Positions 30,986 through 42,519 of a DNA stretch of 64,000 bases are shown here, piece after piece. The position numbers and the translations under genes were made by a program. The DNA is from Helianthus annuus (lineage: Eukaryota > Streptophyta > Magnoliopsida > Asterales > Asteraceae): NCBI RefSeq assembly GCF_002127325.2, contig NC_035437.2:158235597-158299596 (forward strand). Direction: 5' to 3'. The notes beneath the pieces were generated by a model. That model was not told the origin of the DNA. It worked only from the letters and a program-made list of their open reading frames with translations, and did not search any database. The stretch's first letter is position 1. The number at the start of each line of letters is the position of its first letter.

Positions 30986-32817
30986 CTAAGAAGACGACAG
31001 TGATGTTGCAGCAAGCTGGTTAAAGCAGTCACTTAAATGGATTTGTGGGATTTTCATATGATGTAATATTTTCTCCATGACGTTGTCAACCTCTGCACAG
31101 AGACCGGAAAAACATGCCAGCAACTTATCCCTCTTTGAAGTAGGGAGGTCTTTCAGTAATAATTCTTCAATGTCACGCAACCGGGAGAGGATGTCACGAG
31201 CCGTTGATCCGCCTTGATCAATCTGTACACCGACATCTTCCCAGCAGCTCTTCATCTTGGCCATTTTCCTCTCAAAGTGCAGTTGCACATTCTCCACTTG
31301 TGTTTTCCCTTGATCATGCGTATCTGCCTCTGTTGGTGCCTTCCTCCGATTCATACGAGTCTCAATATTAGCTTTCTCCTTCTCTAACAAACCCTGTAAA
31401 CTTGACATACGCTTTTGTGCTTCTACGGCATTCGCAAACGCCTGAGCCTTCTGCTGTTTTGCTTTTGTTTCCTGGAGTTTGACATATGTGAACATAAGAA
31501 CACACGATATCATTGAAATTTAAAGCCATAAACAAAAGCGAAAGCAAATATGTATACTGTATAGCGGTCAATACCTCATACGAGATCATTGTGAGTGTAG
31601 CACTTGGAGAACCATCTAGCAAATAGTTTAATACTTTAGTAGACATAGTTACTTTCTCATGTGCTTCATCATCCCGGGGTACGTAAAGGGGATATATCTT
31701 TAATTTCTTTAAGTTAGAAAACGGAGACGGTTGAAGTGAGATTTGTTCCATGTATGAAGAAAGTGGCTGCAAAAATCAAAAGAGTAGTTTCCGAGTTCAA
31801 ATAGAATTCCCATGAAATGCATCATATAACTAAGAACCAACGTCAATATACCTTAACCAACTCCAAGTTAAACGTAAGAAATTTGACATTGTGTAGCTGT
31901 TGAAGCAGACAAGCAATGCGAGAACCACTCCACACAGTTGAAGAGTAAATGCAAAGATCCACCTTCTCCAAAGAACACAAATCTGTAGAGAACTGCAAAA
32001 AACAAGGACTACCGAAGAACGAACTACTAAAGAGCAAGGACGCAAGGTTGGGTGCGGCAATTAGATGCTTGCCGTAACACCTTCTTATAGTAAGATTCTT
32101 GAGTTGAGGTGCAACCACATTGAAAGCATGCAGAGTCCCACATCCATTTTCAAGTGTGAGATTAGAAAGTTGAGGATGACAAATAGTAAACTTAGATGAT
32201 TCCAGTATTGTAAAGTTACTTAAGGTGAGATTCTTTAAGTTTGCACACTTTGAGAAAATACCGGTGCCATTATCATCATAAAACGCGACGTAATCAAGCT
32301 TCAACGTCGTTAGAGCCGGGAGGTCCCATGTTGATTCAAGAATAATAGAATACGGATCAAAAAAGCTAATAGAAGATCCAGTCAAACTAAGATATTTAAG
32401 GGACCGAGAACGAAGGAGAAAAAGAGGAAAATCAATCTTGTCATCACGCAGCCATGTTACAGTCAGTTGTCGGATATTGTGAGAGAACGCATAGTCAAGA
32501 ATCCTTTTCAGCAACGCCTCGCTAAGTGCTTCACGAAAACTGAGGTTGACTGAATAAACTTCAGTTTGATCGTTGCGATGAGACAAAACATTGTTAACAA
32601 ACTCAGAGAAGGCACGTAAAGAACGGAAATCGTCGGTTGAGATGTTGAGACAGGGCATAGAAGTCCAGATAAACCGCCATCTAGAAGACAAAGCAGTGAT
32701 TTGAACAGCATGTTTAATGTGAATAAGAGAGAGGATTCTATGGATGAGATCATCCGGCAACATGCTTAGCCGATCGACTTGTGCATTCGTTCTAGCTTTA
32801 TTATGTTCGGAATCCAT
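30986..32817 (-). CDS. F-box/LRR protein with coiled-coil C-terminus, three coding exons, 547 aa
   Basis: Substrate-recognition subunit of an SCF ubiquitin ligase, by family; the target is unknown. Exons (minus): 32817-31852, 31766-31575 and 31471-30986. All introns are phase 0 with GT...AG ends. The F-box is at residues 15-60 (LSMLPDDLIHRILSLI...SSRWRFIW). Leucine-rich segments follow (LKYLSLTGS, LTTLKLDYV, LKNLTLSNF, LSNLTLENG, LKNLTIRR), to about residue 320. Exon 3 encodes a charged helical region (KAKQQKAQAF..., LEKEKANIETRMNRRKA) in place of the FBD domain often found in this family. The frame is intact. It is the only protein-coding host gene I can support in the window. Confidence 0.88.
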
Positions 32818-32919
32818 TATCTCCTCGTGCTAACACTACCGTAGTAATGTTATTCATCCATGTACTCATAATTGTATACTTTATCATAAACAGATAATAA
32901 GTTGATTGTTAATTCCATA

Positions 32920-33145
32920 ACTGCAAAAAACAAACCAAATGAGATATTAAGAAATGTATTGAATGCCGAGCAGAATGAAGGGATAATCCTCAACATTTTT
33001 ATAAAATAGCAAAATATATTACAAGTAGGGAAGTTCAACACCAGAATCGAATTCGAATTAGGTTCGTTTTCTAATTATAGACATTACAACAAGCAACAAA
33101 AGCAAATCTAGTTAAAATTGCGACAAGAAGACAGAGCATACCTTG
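32920..33145 (-). other. 5' UTR intron of the F-box gene (predicted)
   Basis: Minus-strand donor ATCAAG/GTATGC is at 33142/33141 and acceptor TTTTTTGCAG/TTATGG at 32921/32920. The acceptor lies about 100 bp before the start codon. The upstream exon would cover about 33142-33300. Confidence 0.55.
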
Positions 33146-33309
33146 ATTCCAGAAGCTCAATTTTCTTTCTTTCTTTCTGTACGGTCGAGCGATGTTGTTC
33201 CAAACGATTTTAGGGTTTAATGACTTGTCGATTATGGGGTTTTGGAGACGGGAGTGATTTGTGAAATGTCGAGTGAGGAAAAAATTGGACTTGAAAAGCG
33301 CTACCATTC

Positions 33310-33985
33310 GGGTCCATCTCAGTGGTTCGGTTTGTTAATTAGCTGAAATGACCATACTACCCTTTGATAAGCGTCCTTTTGATTTCTAACCTGTTGAGTC
33401 CCCATACGTTCAACTAGTTTAATACCCGTCAGGTGGACGGGTTTTTTAGTGTCGTAATAACAAAAGTTTTATTTACATTTACATGTATATTATTAACTCC
33501 TCAAATGGGTTCACATTGACACAGACACATATGATATGCCTAAAACCGAAAAGGTAAGCATGGAGACAATTTCAATAACTAAAATTGCATTGAGTCTTTA
33601 AGTGGACCATTTGAATACTAAAATATAAAAACATAGATAGCAAATAAAATACCAAGTAACAATGCGATAAACAAAAGAGAATGTGTGTGGACTGTTTCAT
33701 CAAATACGCATTACGCATGCTCTCTACGCATTATATCATCGTGGCTTTCGTCTTATCTCTTATGCCTTTGTTCATGATATTGATCTGTGACACGTTCATT
33801 GTGTTGGGAATTGTGCCATCGTCAGTGTTCAACTCTCCTTATACCGATGTTGTCCTCGTAGATGAGACTGATGGAATGCGTGAAAAAAGAACAATATAAA
33901 AGGCAAGAACTAGTTAAAACTTAAATTAGCAAGAATTAGTTCGTTGATCATGGACCTTCATTCTCAACAAATGGTTAAGTTGTTA
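33310..33985. other. Intergenic, upstream of the F-box gene
   Basis: AT-rich, no gene supported. 33862-33951 is a repeat copy (see next entry). Confidence 0.5.
33862..33951. repeat. 90-bp repeat, second copy at 34400-34490
   Basis: Both copies share ATGAGACT, GCGTGAAAAAAGAACAATAT, CAAGAATTAGTTC and TTGATCATG words at about 85% identity. They lie on either side of the Harbinger-type MITE, in the same direction. Confidence 0.75.
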
Positions 33986-34310
33986 GACCACACGGTGTGG
34001 GCATTGAAACACGGGGTTGTTTCCAGTTCACACCCACAAAACCACCCTGTGCCCCGCGTTGTGAATGGCGTTGTGCTTGGGGCTTGAGGATTTTCACCGG
34101 CGTGGGGGCAAATGTGTGGGTGAGGTGGAGGCTCTTGATTGGTGGGTGTAGTTTAGGTTTGTATTGATTGGTTGATGTTTATTTTTTTATTTTTTATTCT
34201 CTTCCACGCCACTTTCCCACCCCGTGCTTTTTTCTCCACGCCACCATGCTGACGTAGTTGCCACGTATCGATCCACGCCCTTCCTTCAAACCCCTCCACA
34301 CTGTGTAGTC
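33986..34310. mobile_element. PIF/Harbinger (Tourist-like) MITE, 325 bp
   Basis: Target duplication TTA at 33983-33985 and 34311-34313. Terminal inverted repeats are GACCACACGGTGTGG and GACTACACAGTGTGG, differing at two positions. The 3-bp TTA target and the end sequence fit PIF/Harbinger MITEs. No ORF. Confidence 0.8.
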
Positions 34311-34399
34311 TTACTAAAACATTATATGTAGAAGAAAAAAAAAACTATGACTAAAAGAATATGTAGACAACATGTAACCAAAATATACGGATACAGTAA

Positions 34400-34490
34400 A
34401 TGAGACTAATAGAAAGCGTGAAAAAAGAACAATATAGAAGACAAGTATTAGTTCAAACTTAAATTACCAAGAATTAGTTCATTGATCATG
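34400..34490. repeat. 90-bp repeat, first copy at 33862-33951
   Basis: Direct repeat partner described above. Confidence 0.75.
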
Positions 34491-37400
34491 AATAAAAGGA
34501 AAAGGGTAAACAATTGAAAAGCATAATCTTTTTAAACAATTGAAAAATAAAAAAGGCTGATGCATTTGGTACAAGACTAAAAATCCAAAAGGATGATGAG
34601 GGGCTACTGTCACTTTGGTTCTAATCTGCTGTAATAAATCATCATTTTCTTCTCCCACTTTCTTGTTGATGATGCGATTAGATCCATTCTTAAAATGTAT
34701 GTTCTCCAAGTCCACCAAAAAAAAGGTTAAAATACATATAAAAAATCAGTTGAAATCACTGATGTTCGTTGTCAACAGTATTCTAGATTTGAGATAAGAA
34801 ACACATTTGGAATTGAAGTTGTAAAAAAGTACCAAATTAAATAGTTTTCTGAATCTAGAACTTGATTAGATCAAGGGCGAATAGAATACATGTAGTCTCA
34901 AGAAAAGAGCAAATTCAAAAAAGGATTATTGTATGAATTAGGAGATCAAAGACATCATTTCGATTTTCAAAACTATATCGTGAACCGGATAAGGATTAAA
35001 TAGGCAAAAAAAAAAAAAAAAATATAACAGTGAATTATTCCACATCAAAACCTTTGTAAGCTGAAATCAAAAACATAAGTTCAATAAAAAAACCGGAATG
35101 TACCTTGGTCCTTAAGCTAGGTAAATCATCATGAGTAGGACCACCTTAGCTTGAAACACCTTTTAAACTCAGATTCAGGTATTTTAGTGCAAATATTACT
35201 GTATGTAAGTATGAGATATAAGATAAAGACAAATGAATAGCAATTGAAGGTACTTATAGGTAGCACAAATAGCTTATGAAAATTCTAGAAAAATGCACGT
35301 GGTACTTTGAAGTTTAGCTGCTTTCGGATCCTGCCACATTTAATTAGTAAATCAACATAAAGGTTAGACAGCTATAGCTTTCAACAATATGGGATTGACT
35401 TATAACTGAAATATGATATCACAAGTAATTCACATTTATCAATATATTTAAGTGACAGTAACATACCTCTAGCACAATGCTTTTAAGGACTGCATGGGTT
35501 TATGATATAACCTCCTGCATAAAGAACTTTCAAAGATGAACCTGGTCAAAACAAATGTTCAGATCGCGACCATTCGTGAGTACAAGAATGACGGACTACA
35601 CTTATAGAACCATAACGATGAACTACGGGAACGCGAGAGCATGTCATACTACTTAAAATGAAAACGTCAATTAACACTCATGTGATAATGACCGACAAAA
35701 GCTGCATCTGATTAAATCATTACTATTCCACTATGTCATAACTTAATAAAGATTATACAATTTGCTAATTTACCAAAATATGCTCATTCCTTGCACCCTC
35801 CCACACATCTACAACAAAACTAATATTGCTTTTCTATTTCCGCTAAATTCTTCATGGCATGCTCCAGAGCATCGGTTTCTGTGTAACCAGCGATACAAGA
35901 GCCCCAAGCTCGTGGTTCACTTCATGGTTGGTTGGATCCCTATCTGTGTGTATGAACAATCAACACGTGAATCAAGCACATTGATAAAAAAAATGTTCTT
36001 AATGCAATTTTGTAAGGATAATGGTTTGTTTATAAAGAAAGTGAAGTGCACCAGTAAAATACTTTTGACTTTGAGGATACCAATATCCAAACAACCCATT
36101 TATTTATAAATCTTGATAAAAGGGGTTTATTATGCATTTTGTTTTGGAACAAATTACATATGATATGATGGATTGATGATAAAATTTTAGAAACCAATCA
36201 TGGAAATATATCTTCACCAACAAACTACCGTACCAGACATCATAAATTTGATGAGCAAATTTGTTACAAGGAATGAGATTCTTGACTGAAATGCATCCAA
36301 AAAGAGTTGTATAAAGAAAGCCCATTAAGCATAAATCACAATTGTAACTCTAGCAAATCCAATTTCCCTGCATTTCTTTCTCAGAGGAATAAAATCAAAC
36401 AGTTGGTATGCATCTCTTTAATATTTAAAAACAAAAGAATCAAACTTGTAATATAAAGTACTAAGACCGTGTATGTACCTTTTGGTGAAGAGTAATCCAG
36501 CACAAAACTACAGATACACAAGAAAAGTGTGGATCTTTTAGATATAGTGTTTCTTGAAGCTTGTTGGTTCTTCAGGGTCGTTTTTTGTTTCATATATTTC
36601 AATTTTCTCCCCACTGAATAGGACTCATTCAACAAAACACATGAATCCAATTTCAGTAAAACAAATAATTTAAAATTTTAGTCAGAAGAACAGAGAAAGA
36701 GGTCGGAGAATATAAACAGGACCCTCTTACCTGTTGTCCCCGGCTGATTTCAATCCATCTCGGTCACCTGTTCCTCTTTAGGTTTGTCTTCCATCTCGAT
36801 TTCATCTTCTTATAGTAGCAATTGCATTAGGAAAATGATAAAACAAATAGGTTTGTCTTCCATCAACCTGTGGTGAACCAAAGCAACTCTTGCCACCGAC
36901 TTGGAACTCGGCGTTGATGATGACGACGGGGAAGTGGATGGCAATTAAGGAGAGCGGTGGTGATGGTGGGGAGTTTATAACAGGAGCGGTGCAGTTTTTT
37001 TTTTTTTTTTTTTTTTTTTTGCGAAATTAAGGGGAGGGACGTGGGGTGTAGAAGCAGTTCTCCACCCAAAATTTGGTATGACCAGAACCGTAAACAACTG
37101 CATTGTATAACCTCTGCAAACCGCTCCTTCTAGAAGAAAAATGTGAGTTTAAACGATCAGGATTAAAAGTTAGAGAGTTTGAATGGTCAAGATTAACTCA
37201 AAAGGCAGTTAGACTTAATGGGTTTCATATATATATATATACATATAATTTTCTTTACCCGTCAAATTCAAATATTACAACCTCATAACCTCATTGTGGG
37301 TCTCTATAGTGATCACTGAATAGTCAAAGTGTCAAACGCGTCCGTAGGGTGTTTAATTCATATGTATTATATTTAAAAATCGTATTAGATGAATTTTAAC

Positions 37401-38800
37401 GCATGCTTAACATAACAAACTAAGATTAGAGTACCTTAGATTATAATAAGTGAGTTAACTTACATAACAAAAGTTATAATAATAACTCTAGGTGTAGTAC
37501 CCGTGTAACCACACGGGTAGGTTTAGTAATGATCGAAATCAAATACTAAAAAACAGATTATAATATATCATTTAAATTTTGGTAAAGTTGGCATATGTTG
37601 ATTGAGCTAATGTCACGCTCGATCCGTAACATTATGCGTCTTGGGCCATAACCTTGGAGATCATTCAGATGATCCAGAGTCGTAGCTCGAGAAGTGTGCA
37701 GGTAAAGCCAGAATCATGTGTGTGGGACCCAGGATTTTTTTCCTGGGGGTGCGGAAGTTTTTTAAAGATTTTAAACCCTTAGCTATATAAAAAATCGGTT
37801 CATAGTGGGTCGGATCGGGTATGGTCATGTAAAACAAGTAAAGACAAACAAACAAAGTTTCATAGCGGGTCGAATCAGATCAGGTCGGGTCCATTTCAAT
37901 TTTCAAACAATCAAACCCTAGTTCCTAACTTCCTATCACATTAACAAACAAAAAAGCATCAACATTCAAATCATCCTACTTCTATTTCTCTTAATCATTA
38001 AATAAAAGAACAAAAAAAAAAAACTTATCTAAAACATACATTGGTCTATAATTAGAAGAATCCAACGAAAAAAAGTGGCTAACCCCTTTCCTCTTGAGAA
38101 ATCGTGACATAACTTCCCTACTCATTAATCTTTCCTAATCCTATCACATACAAAATAAACAAGGATCTTCAAGTGTTCAACCATAGCACTTGTTCCTTAA
38201 TTTTCAATTTAAAATTTTGAATTTCAAGCCCTAGTATTATTATTTACCAACCAACAATCATATAATCAATAAAACTAACAACGATTTGGGTTTTTTTTTA
38301 TTACGTGGACTGATTTTGTTTAACAAAACTAATAGTTGGAATGGGGCTTGAATGGGTATTAAGTTATTGGGCTTGATGGATTGAATTTAAGTTTTATTAA
38401 AGGGGTTAGTGGGCTAACTTATTTACATAATTTGATCGGGTTTCAATCTGTGTTCACAATTTTTTTTATATAAATTCCTAACATCTTTTTCTAAGGGGTG
38501 CGGACGAAAATTTCCAAGGGGTGCGGTCGGGATTTTTCACGAAAAATACCACTAAAATTTTTTTTTCCAGGGGTGCGGCCGCCCACCCACCCCATAAAGT
38601 AGGTCCGCCCATGGTGGGAATATGTATGAGGATGTGTGGCCATTACCCTGGATATTACTCAAATAATCTGGAGTCGCAGGCCCGACCCAAGCCAAGGGCC
38701 CGATGAGCAACAGCCTAAGGCCCATTCTCATGGAGGCCCAATTTTTTTAAATATGTTACATATTGTGTAAAGAGTATATGTAGGTTTAGTTTGAATTTAA
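34491..38800. other. AT-rich intergenic sequence without a supportable gene
   Basis: Many short ORFs, none convincing. A T26 run lies at 36995-37020. 37710-38600 begins and ends with related words (a T-run then CC(T/A)GGGG-GTGCGG), suggesting a non-autonomous repeat of about 0.9 kb, but no target duplication was found. 35838-35911 (minus) can be read as a short protein tail without known family. Confidence 0.4.
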
Positions 38801-38805
38801 CCCCA

Positions 38806-41277
38806 TGTAACGCCCGACTCTTTTGTAATTTCCATTTTTAGAAAGTTTTGTTCGTATTTCTATTTTTGGAAACCTTGTATTCTTGTAATCGTTCCTTTCT
38901 TCGTAGTCGTTATCAAACCGAGACTTGGATCATTAATGAAGCTTATATTTTGTTACATCTATGTTAAACACATTCTATGTATACTCGTATGTTCGTTTTG
39001 GCGAATCAATCTATGTTTAATCGTGATTCTTGGAAACTATGTGCGAAACTTGTAATTAATCTAAACTTATGCATGGAACGCATTTTGAACGAGAACGACA
39101 CTTGATTTGATACTTATACGCTTGATTATACTTGGTTTATACTCCTCATGCTAAATCATAACCTAATCTATGCTTTTGTGACAAGAATGGCCCTTAAAAC
39201 ACCTTAAAAGCATCAATTACACAACTCCAGGGGCCAAATTGTAAAAAAATGAAACTTACCCAGAACTACAAATGGCTCGCGGCCCGCGTAAACTTAGCCT
39301 GAAACCTCAGGCGGGCCGCGTGGGGATGCCAGATCGGGAAAAAACACAGCAGCTGATTATCTACGCGAATTGGCACGAAATCCTAAGTTCTAACACTCCC
39401 CAATCACCATTAAGCCACCTCTAAACACCTCCAATCATACTCAAACTCTTCCACTATAAATATACACCTTCTCCAAGCATTTCTACACTTTCAACACTCT
39501 CAAATCACTCCAAATTCACTCACAAATCAGTTGTAAATCTGCATTTTCGGATAGAATCATACTCTTGCACAAAAGTGAGTATAACTTGCTCATTTCTTAA
39601 CGAAATCACCCGATTCTTTTTCCAACTTGCTTGGTTAATCATGGGGTTTGATTCCTTGACTTCTCCTTGGAGAAATCAAACCTGGAATTGCTCCGAAATT
39701 GTTCACAAACTTTCTGTTTTGTTTCAAGTTCTTCAAAAGTTTGTTTAAACTCATCCCACTTGTGTCTAACACATCTCAAGCCTATGTCCTAATGCTTACA
39801 ACCTCTCTTATGGTTGGTAAAGCTTAAAAACAAGGTTGAGACACTATAAATCAGAGGTTAAAACCTCAAATACTTTCTGTTTTATTAGGGTATTTCACCC
39901 ACAAGTCATGTTCAAGCTTGGTTCTTGATGAGAAGTGATTATGGAACAACTTGGGTTGTTCCAACATAAAATCCTCACATGATTTGATGATTTCTCTTTA
40001 GTTAGATTGTTTGTATTATTGTACTAAACCTAGTTCGTGACCCTCCTTGGTTGTCTTTACATCAAGTGAAGTGGTGAACATTCAAGGGGGCCCTAAATGG
40101 GAGCATTTTCTTCCTACCCCATACATGACATTCATGAATGACTCGAGGTACCTAAACGAAGATCCTAATCTTCTACCTCCTACTTGAAATATTGAACTTA
40201 ATAATATGTAATACTTAAATATATACACACACACATTCGAACCTTTAATATTAGACTTGTGTTTATATGTTAAAGTAGTAGAATGACATCTAAGACTTAA
40301 CACTCCAAGTATGATTCTAATGGGCTTACTACCCATGAAATACAATATAACCCTAGTGGTTACGTAGTGTCATATAAGAGTATAAGTCAAGGATGATTAT
40401 TTTGATATCCTACTTTATGCTATGTTAAACTCCAAATTATAATCTTCCGTTATACGCCAAACTCACACACCTACGTTTCCTCGTGTAGAAGGACAAGGTG
40501 CTCCAAACTAATTCATCCACCAAACTTGCTCTCGGAACTTCAAGTCAAGACTTGTAAACCGTGAGTATACTCGAACCCATTTTACTTTTAAACACTTTGG
40601 GTGCAACATGTATTCTATATTAAACGCACGTGACACTTGAAACTTATTTGAAACATGCTCTATCCTTTTAAACATGAAACATGAAACTTGTGATACTTGA
40701 GACTTTTATGCTATGTGAACGTTTAATCTTCGTGTGTAGTTCCGCCTTAACAATGGTAGCGCTATAGGGGTAATGCACCTCCCCGTTAGTCTTTGGGGTA
40801 TTGTTAGGAGGAGACATATTAACCTCCCGTGAAACTTTGGGTTAGGTACTTTAACGCATTGGAAACTTGGGCTATCACCTGGACTGCGTAAACTAGCATG
40901 GTTGAAACTATTTTAATATGTTCATGTTGGATATGAGTTTTTATTCTATTATGCTATGTAAACAAACTTGTATACTCGCTCTTTGCTTTTGCATTGAAAC
41001 TCTATTTTAATACATGTTGCAGGTTGATTATTGAAGTATGGATGATTGATGAAACAAGTTTAGGGTGGACTAGATACACACCTAAATTTATCTATCTTTT
41101 GTTGTTATGATTTTTGTTGAAACAATGTTGTTATCTCCTTTTGAATTTGTATGACATTTAGTATTGCAATGAAATTTGAATTTAATTAAATATTGTCACA
41201 TAGTGTTATGACGTCTCTAACAATCTATACACACTTCGTCTCATCCCGATGTTTCCGCCATCGGTTGGGGTGTGACA
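38806..41277 (+). repeat. 5' LTR of element A (2472 bp)
   Basis: Begins TGTAACGCCCG and ends GGGGTGTGACA. TATA box TATAAATA at 39455-39462, so more than 1.7 kb of LTR lies downstream of the expected RNA start, an unusually long R-U5. GC palindrome (GCGGCCCGC / GGCGGGCCGC) near 39288-39320. Confidence 0.92.
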
Positions 41278-41280
41278 GAT

Positions 41281-41292
41281 TGGTATCAGAGC
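41281..41292 (+). other. Primer-binding site of element A
   Basis: TGGTATCAGAGC, complementary to the 3' end of initiator tRNA-Met, 3 nt after the LTR. Confidence 0.92.
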
Positions 41293-41500
41293 CATAACTA
41301 TAGGGAATTAGGAAAATTGCCATGCTTTTGCCCTAATCTATAGTTCTAGGAATTTTGCCTCTTATTTGTTGTTTAAAACTTTTGTGCTCTACCATGCATG
41401 CTTCCTAGCTATACTTTCTATTAAAATTATGTGCCTTTCCTAAGGCTAACACGAATACACTTATGCTATTTTTATACTCTTGTAACACCAACGAGAAGAA

Positions 41501-42519
41501 TTTACCAAAATAGGCGTGAAACCCACAATTTGGTAAACGACTCTCATTCTACCTTTAATCTATTTTTGCACGAAATTTCACCATTAAGCTAGGAGTGACA
41601 TCCACAACTTAATGGTAATTTCCATTTCAACTCTAGTGGACCCTCGTCAAAGTGTCAAAATTTTATTTTGACCGACGAGTACCAACCACACTTAGGGTAC
41701 GAAATCGTCAAGTTAGGGGTGAAAGCCGCATCTCGTCGATTAAGTCCCATTCCTCGATTTTTATTCTCGCCAAAGTCCCGAATGTTTCAATCATTTAGTG
41801 ATGTGTAGTAACCGAAAGGGTAAGATACCGTTAATCGCTTCTCGACGAGAGTATCTTACTTATAGGCCAAAGCACAATATCTCTAAATCGAAAGGACTTT
41901 CGACCCACTTTGGAATAGTCGACGTTTCTCTACCCGAAACAATCCAATGTTTTATTGAGTCTCTCTTTTATGTATCTCAATTTATATGTGATATTATACT
42001 TGAACGTTCGTTCGCTTCAAAATTTCGTTTTAGTCATTTCGCACGTTATCGCAATCACAAACAATAATAATCCCTCGTGAACAAACTAAATTTACAATGC
42101 TTTCGTTTATTCATGTTATGCTATGTGGAATTCGTGACTATGCTATATGAAACGTTTAAACTTTTATGCTATGCAAATCAACTTGAACCTTTATGCTATG
42201 TGATTCTTTATGCTTTGTGATCAATTTCGTTTTCTTAAACAAACATTATGACCAAGTCTCACCTACTCCCTCTTTTCGAGTTCGAATTACTTTTGAAATT
42301 TCACTTTTACGCATATATCGTACGAGTACTTTATCATACATTTATACATTATTCACATACATGATTTCACATAATTTTATTTATGCCCCTTGTAACGATA
42401 AATGGAGCCACATCATCAAGATGAGAGTGATTTCCTTACCTTGACGACTAACTTCGTTTCTTTTCTCACAACGACCTCGCCAACGAATTAGGGGTGATTC
42501 CCTTACCTAGGTGATCGTT
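41501..42519 (+). repeat. Hairpins with a constant 19-nt loop, leader of element A
   Basis: Five copies of a 19-nt motif of consensus NTAGGNGTGANANCCNCAN: 41510-41528, 41589-41607, 41713-41731, 42421-42439 and 42488-42506. The first two are closed by perfect 9-bp arms with different sequences (TTTACCAAA/TTTGGTAAA and ACCATTAAG/CTTAATGGT). The third and fourth have 7 of 9 pairs. The fifth pairs only through a shifted AACGA/TCGTT. The same array is in element C. Confidence 0.85.

Noticed and set aside
35838..35911. Minus-strand reading ending LEHAMKNLAEIEKQY that resembles a protein tail
   Set aside because: Too short, no flanking exon found, family not recognised.
36863..37069. Minus-strand ORF next to the T26 run, possible processed gene
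   Set aside because: The lysine run comes from the homopolymer, and the sequence beyond it shows no gene body or target duplication.
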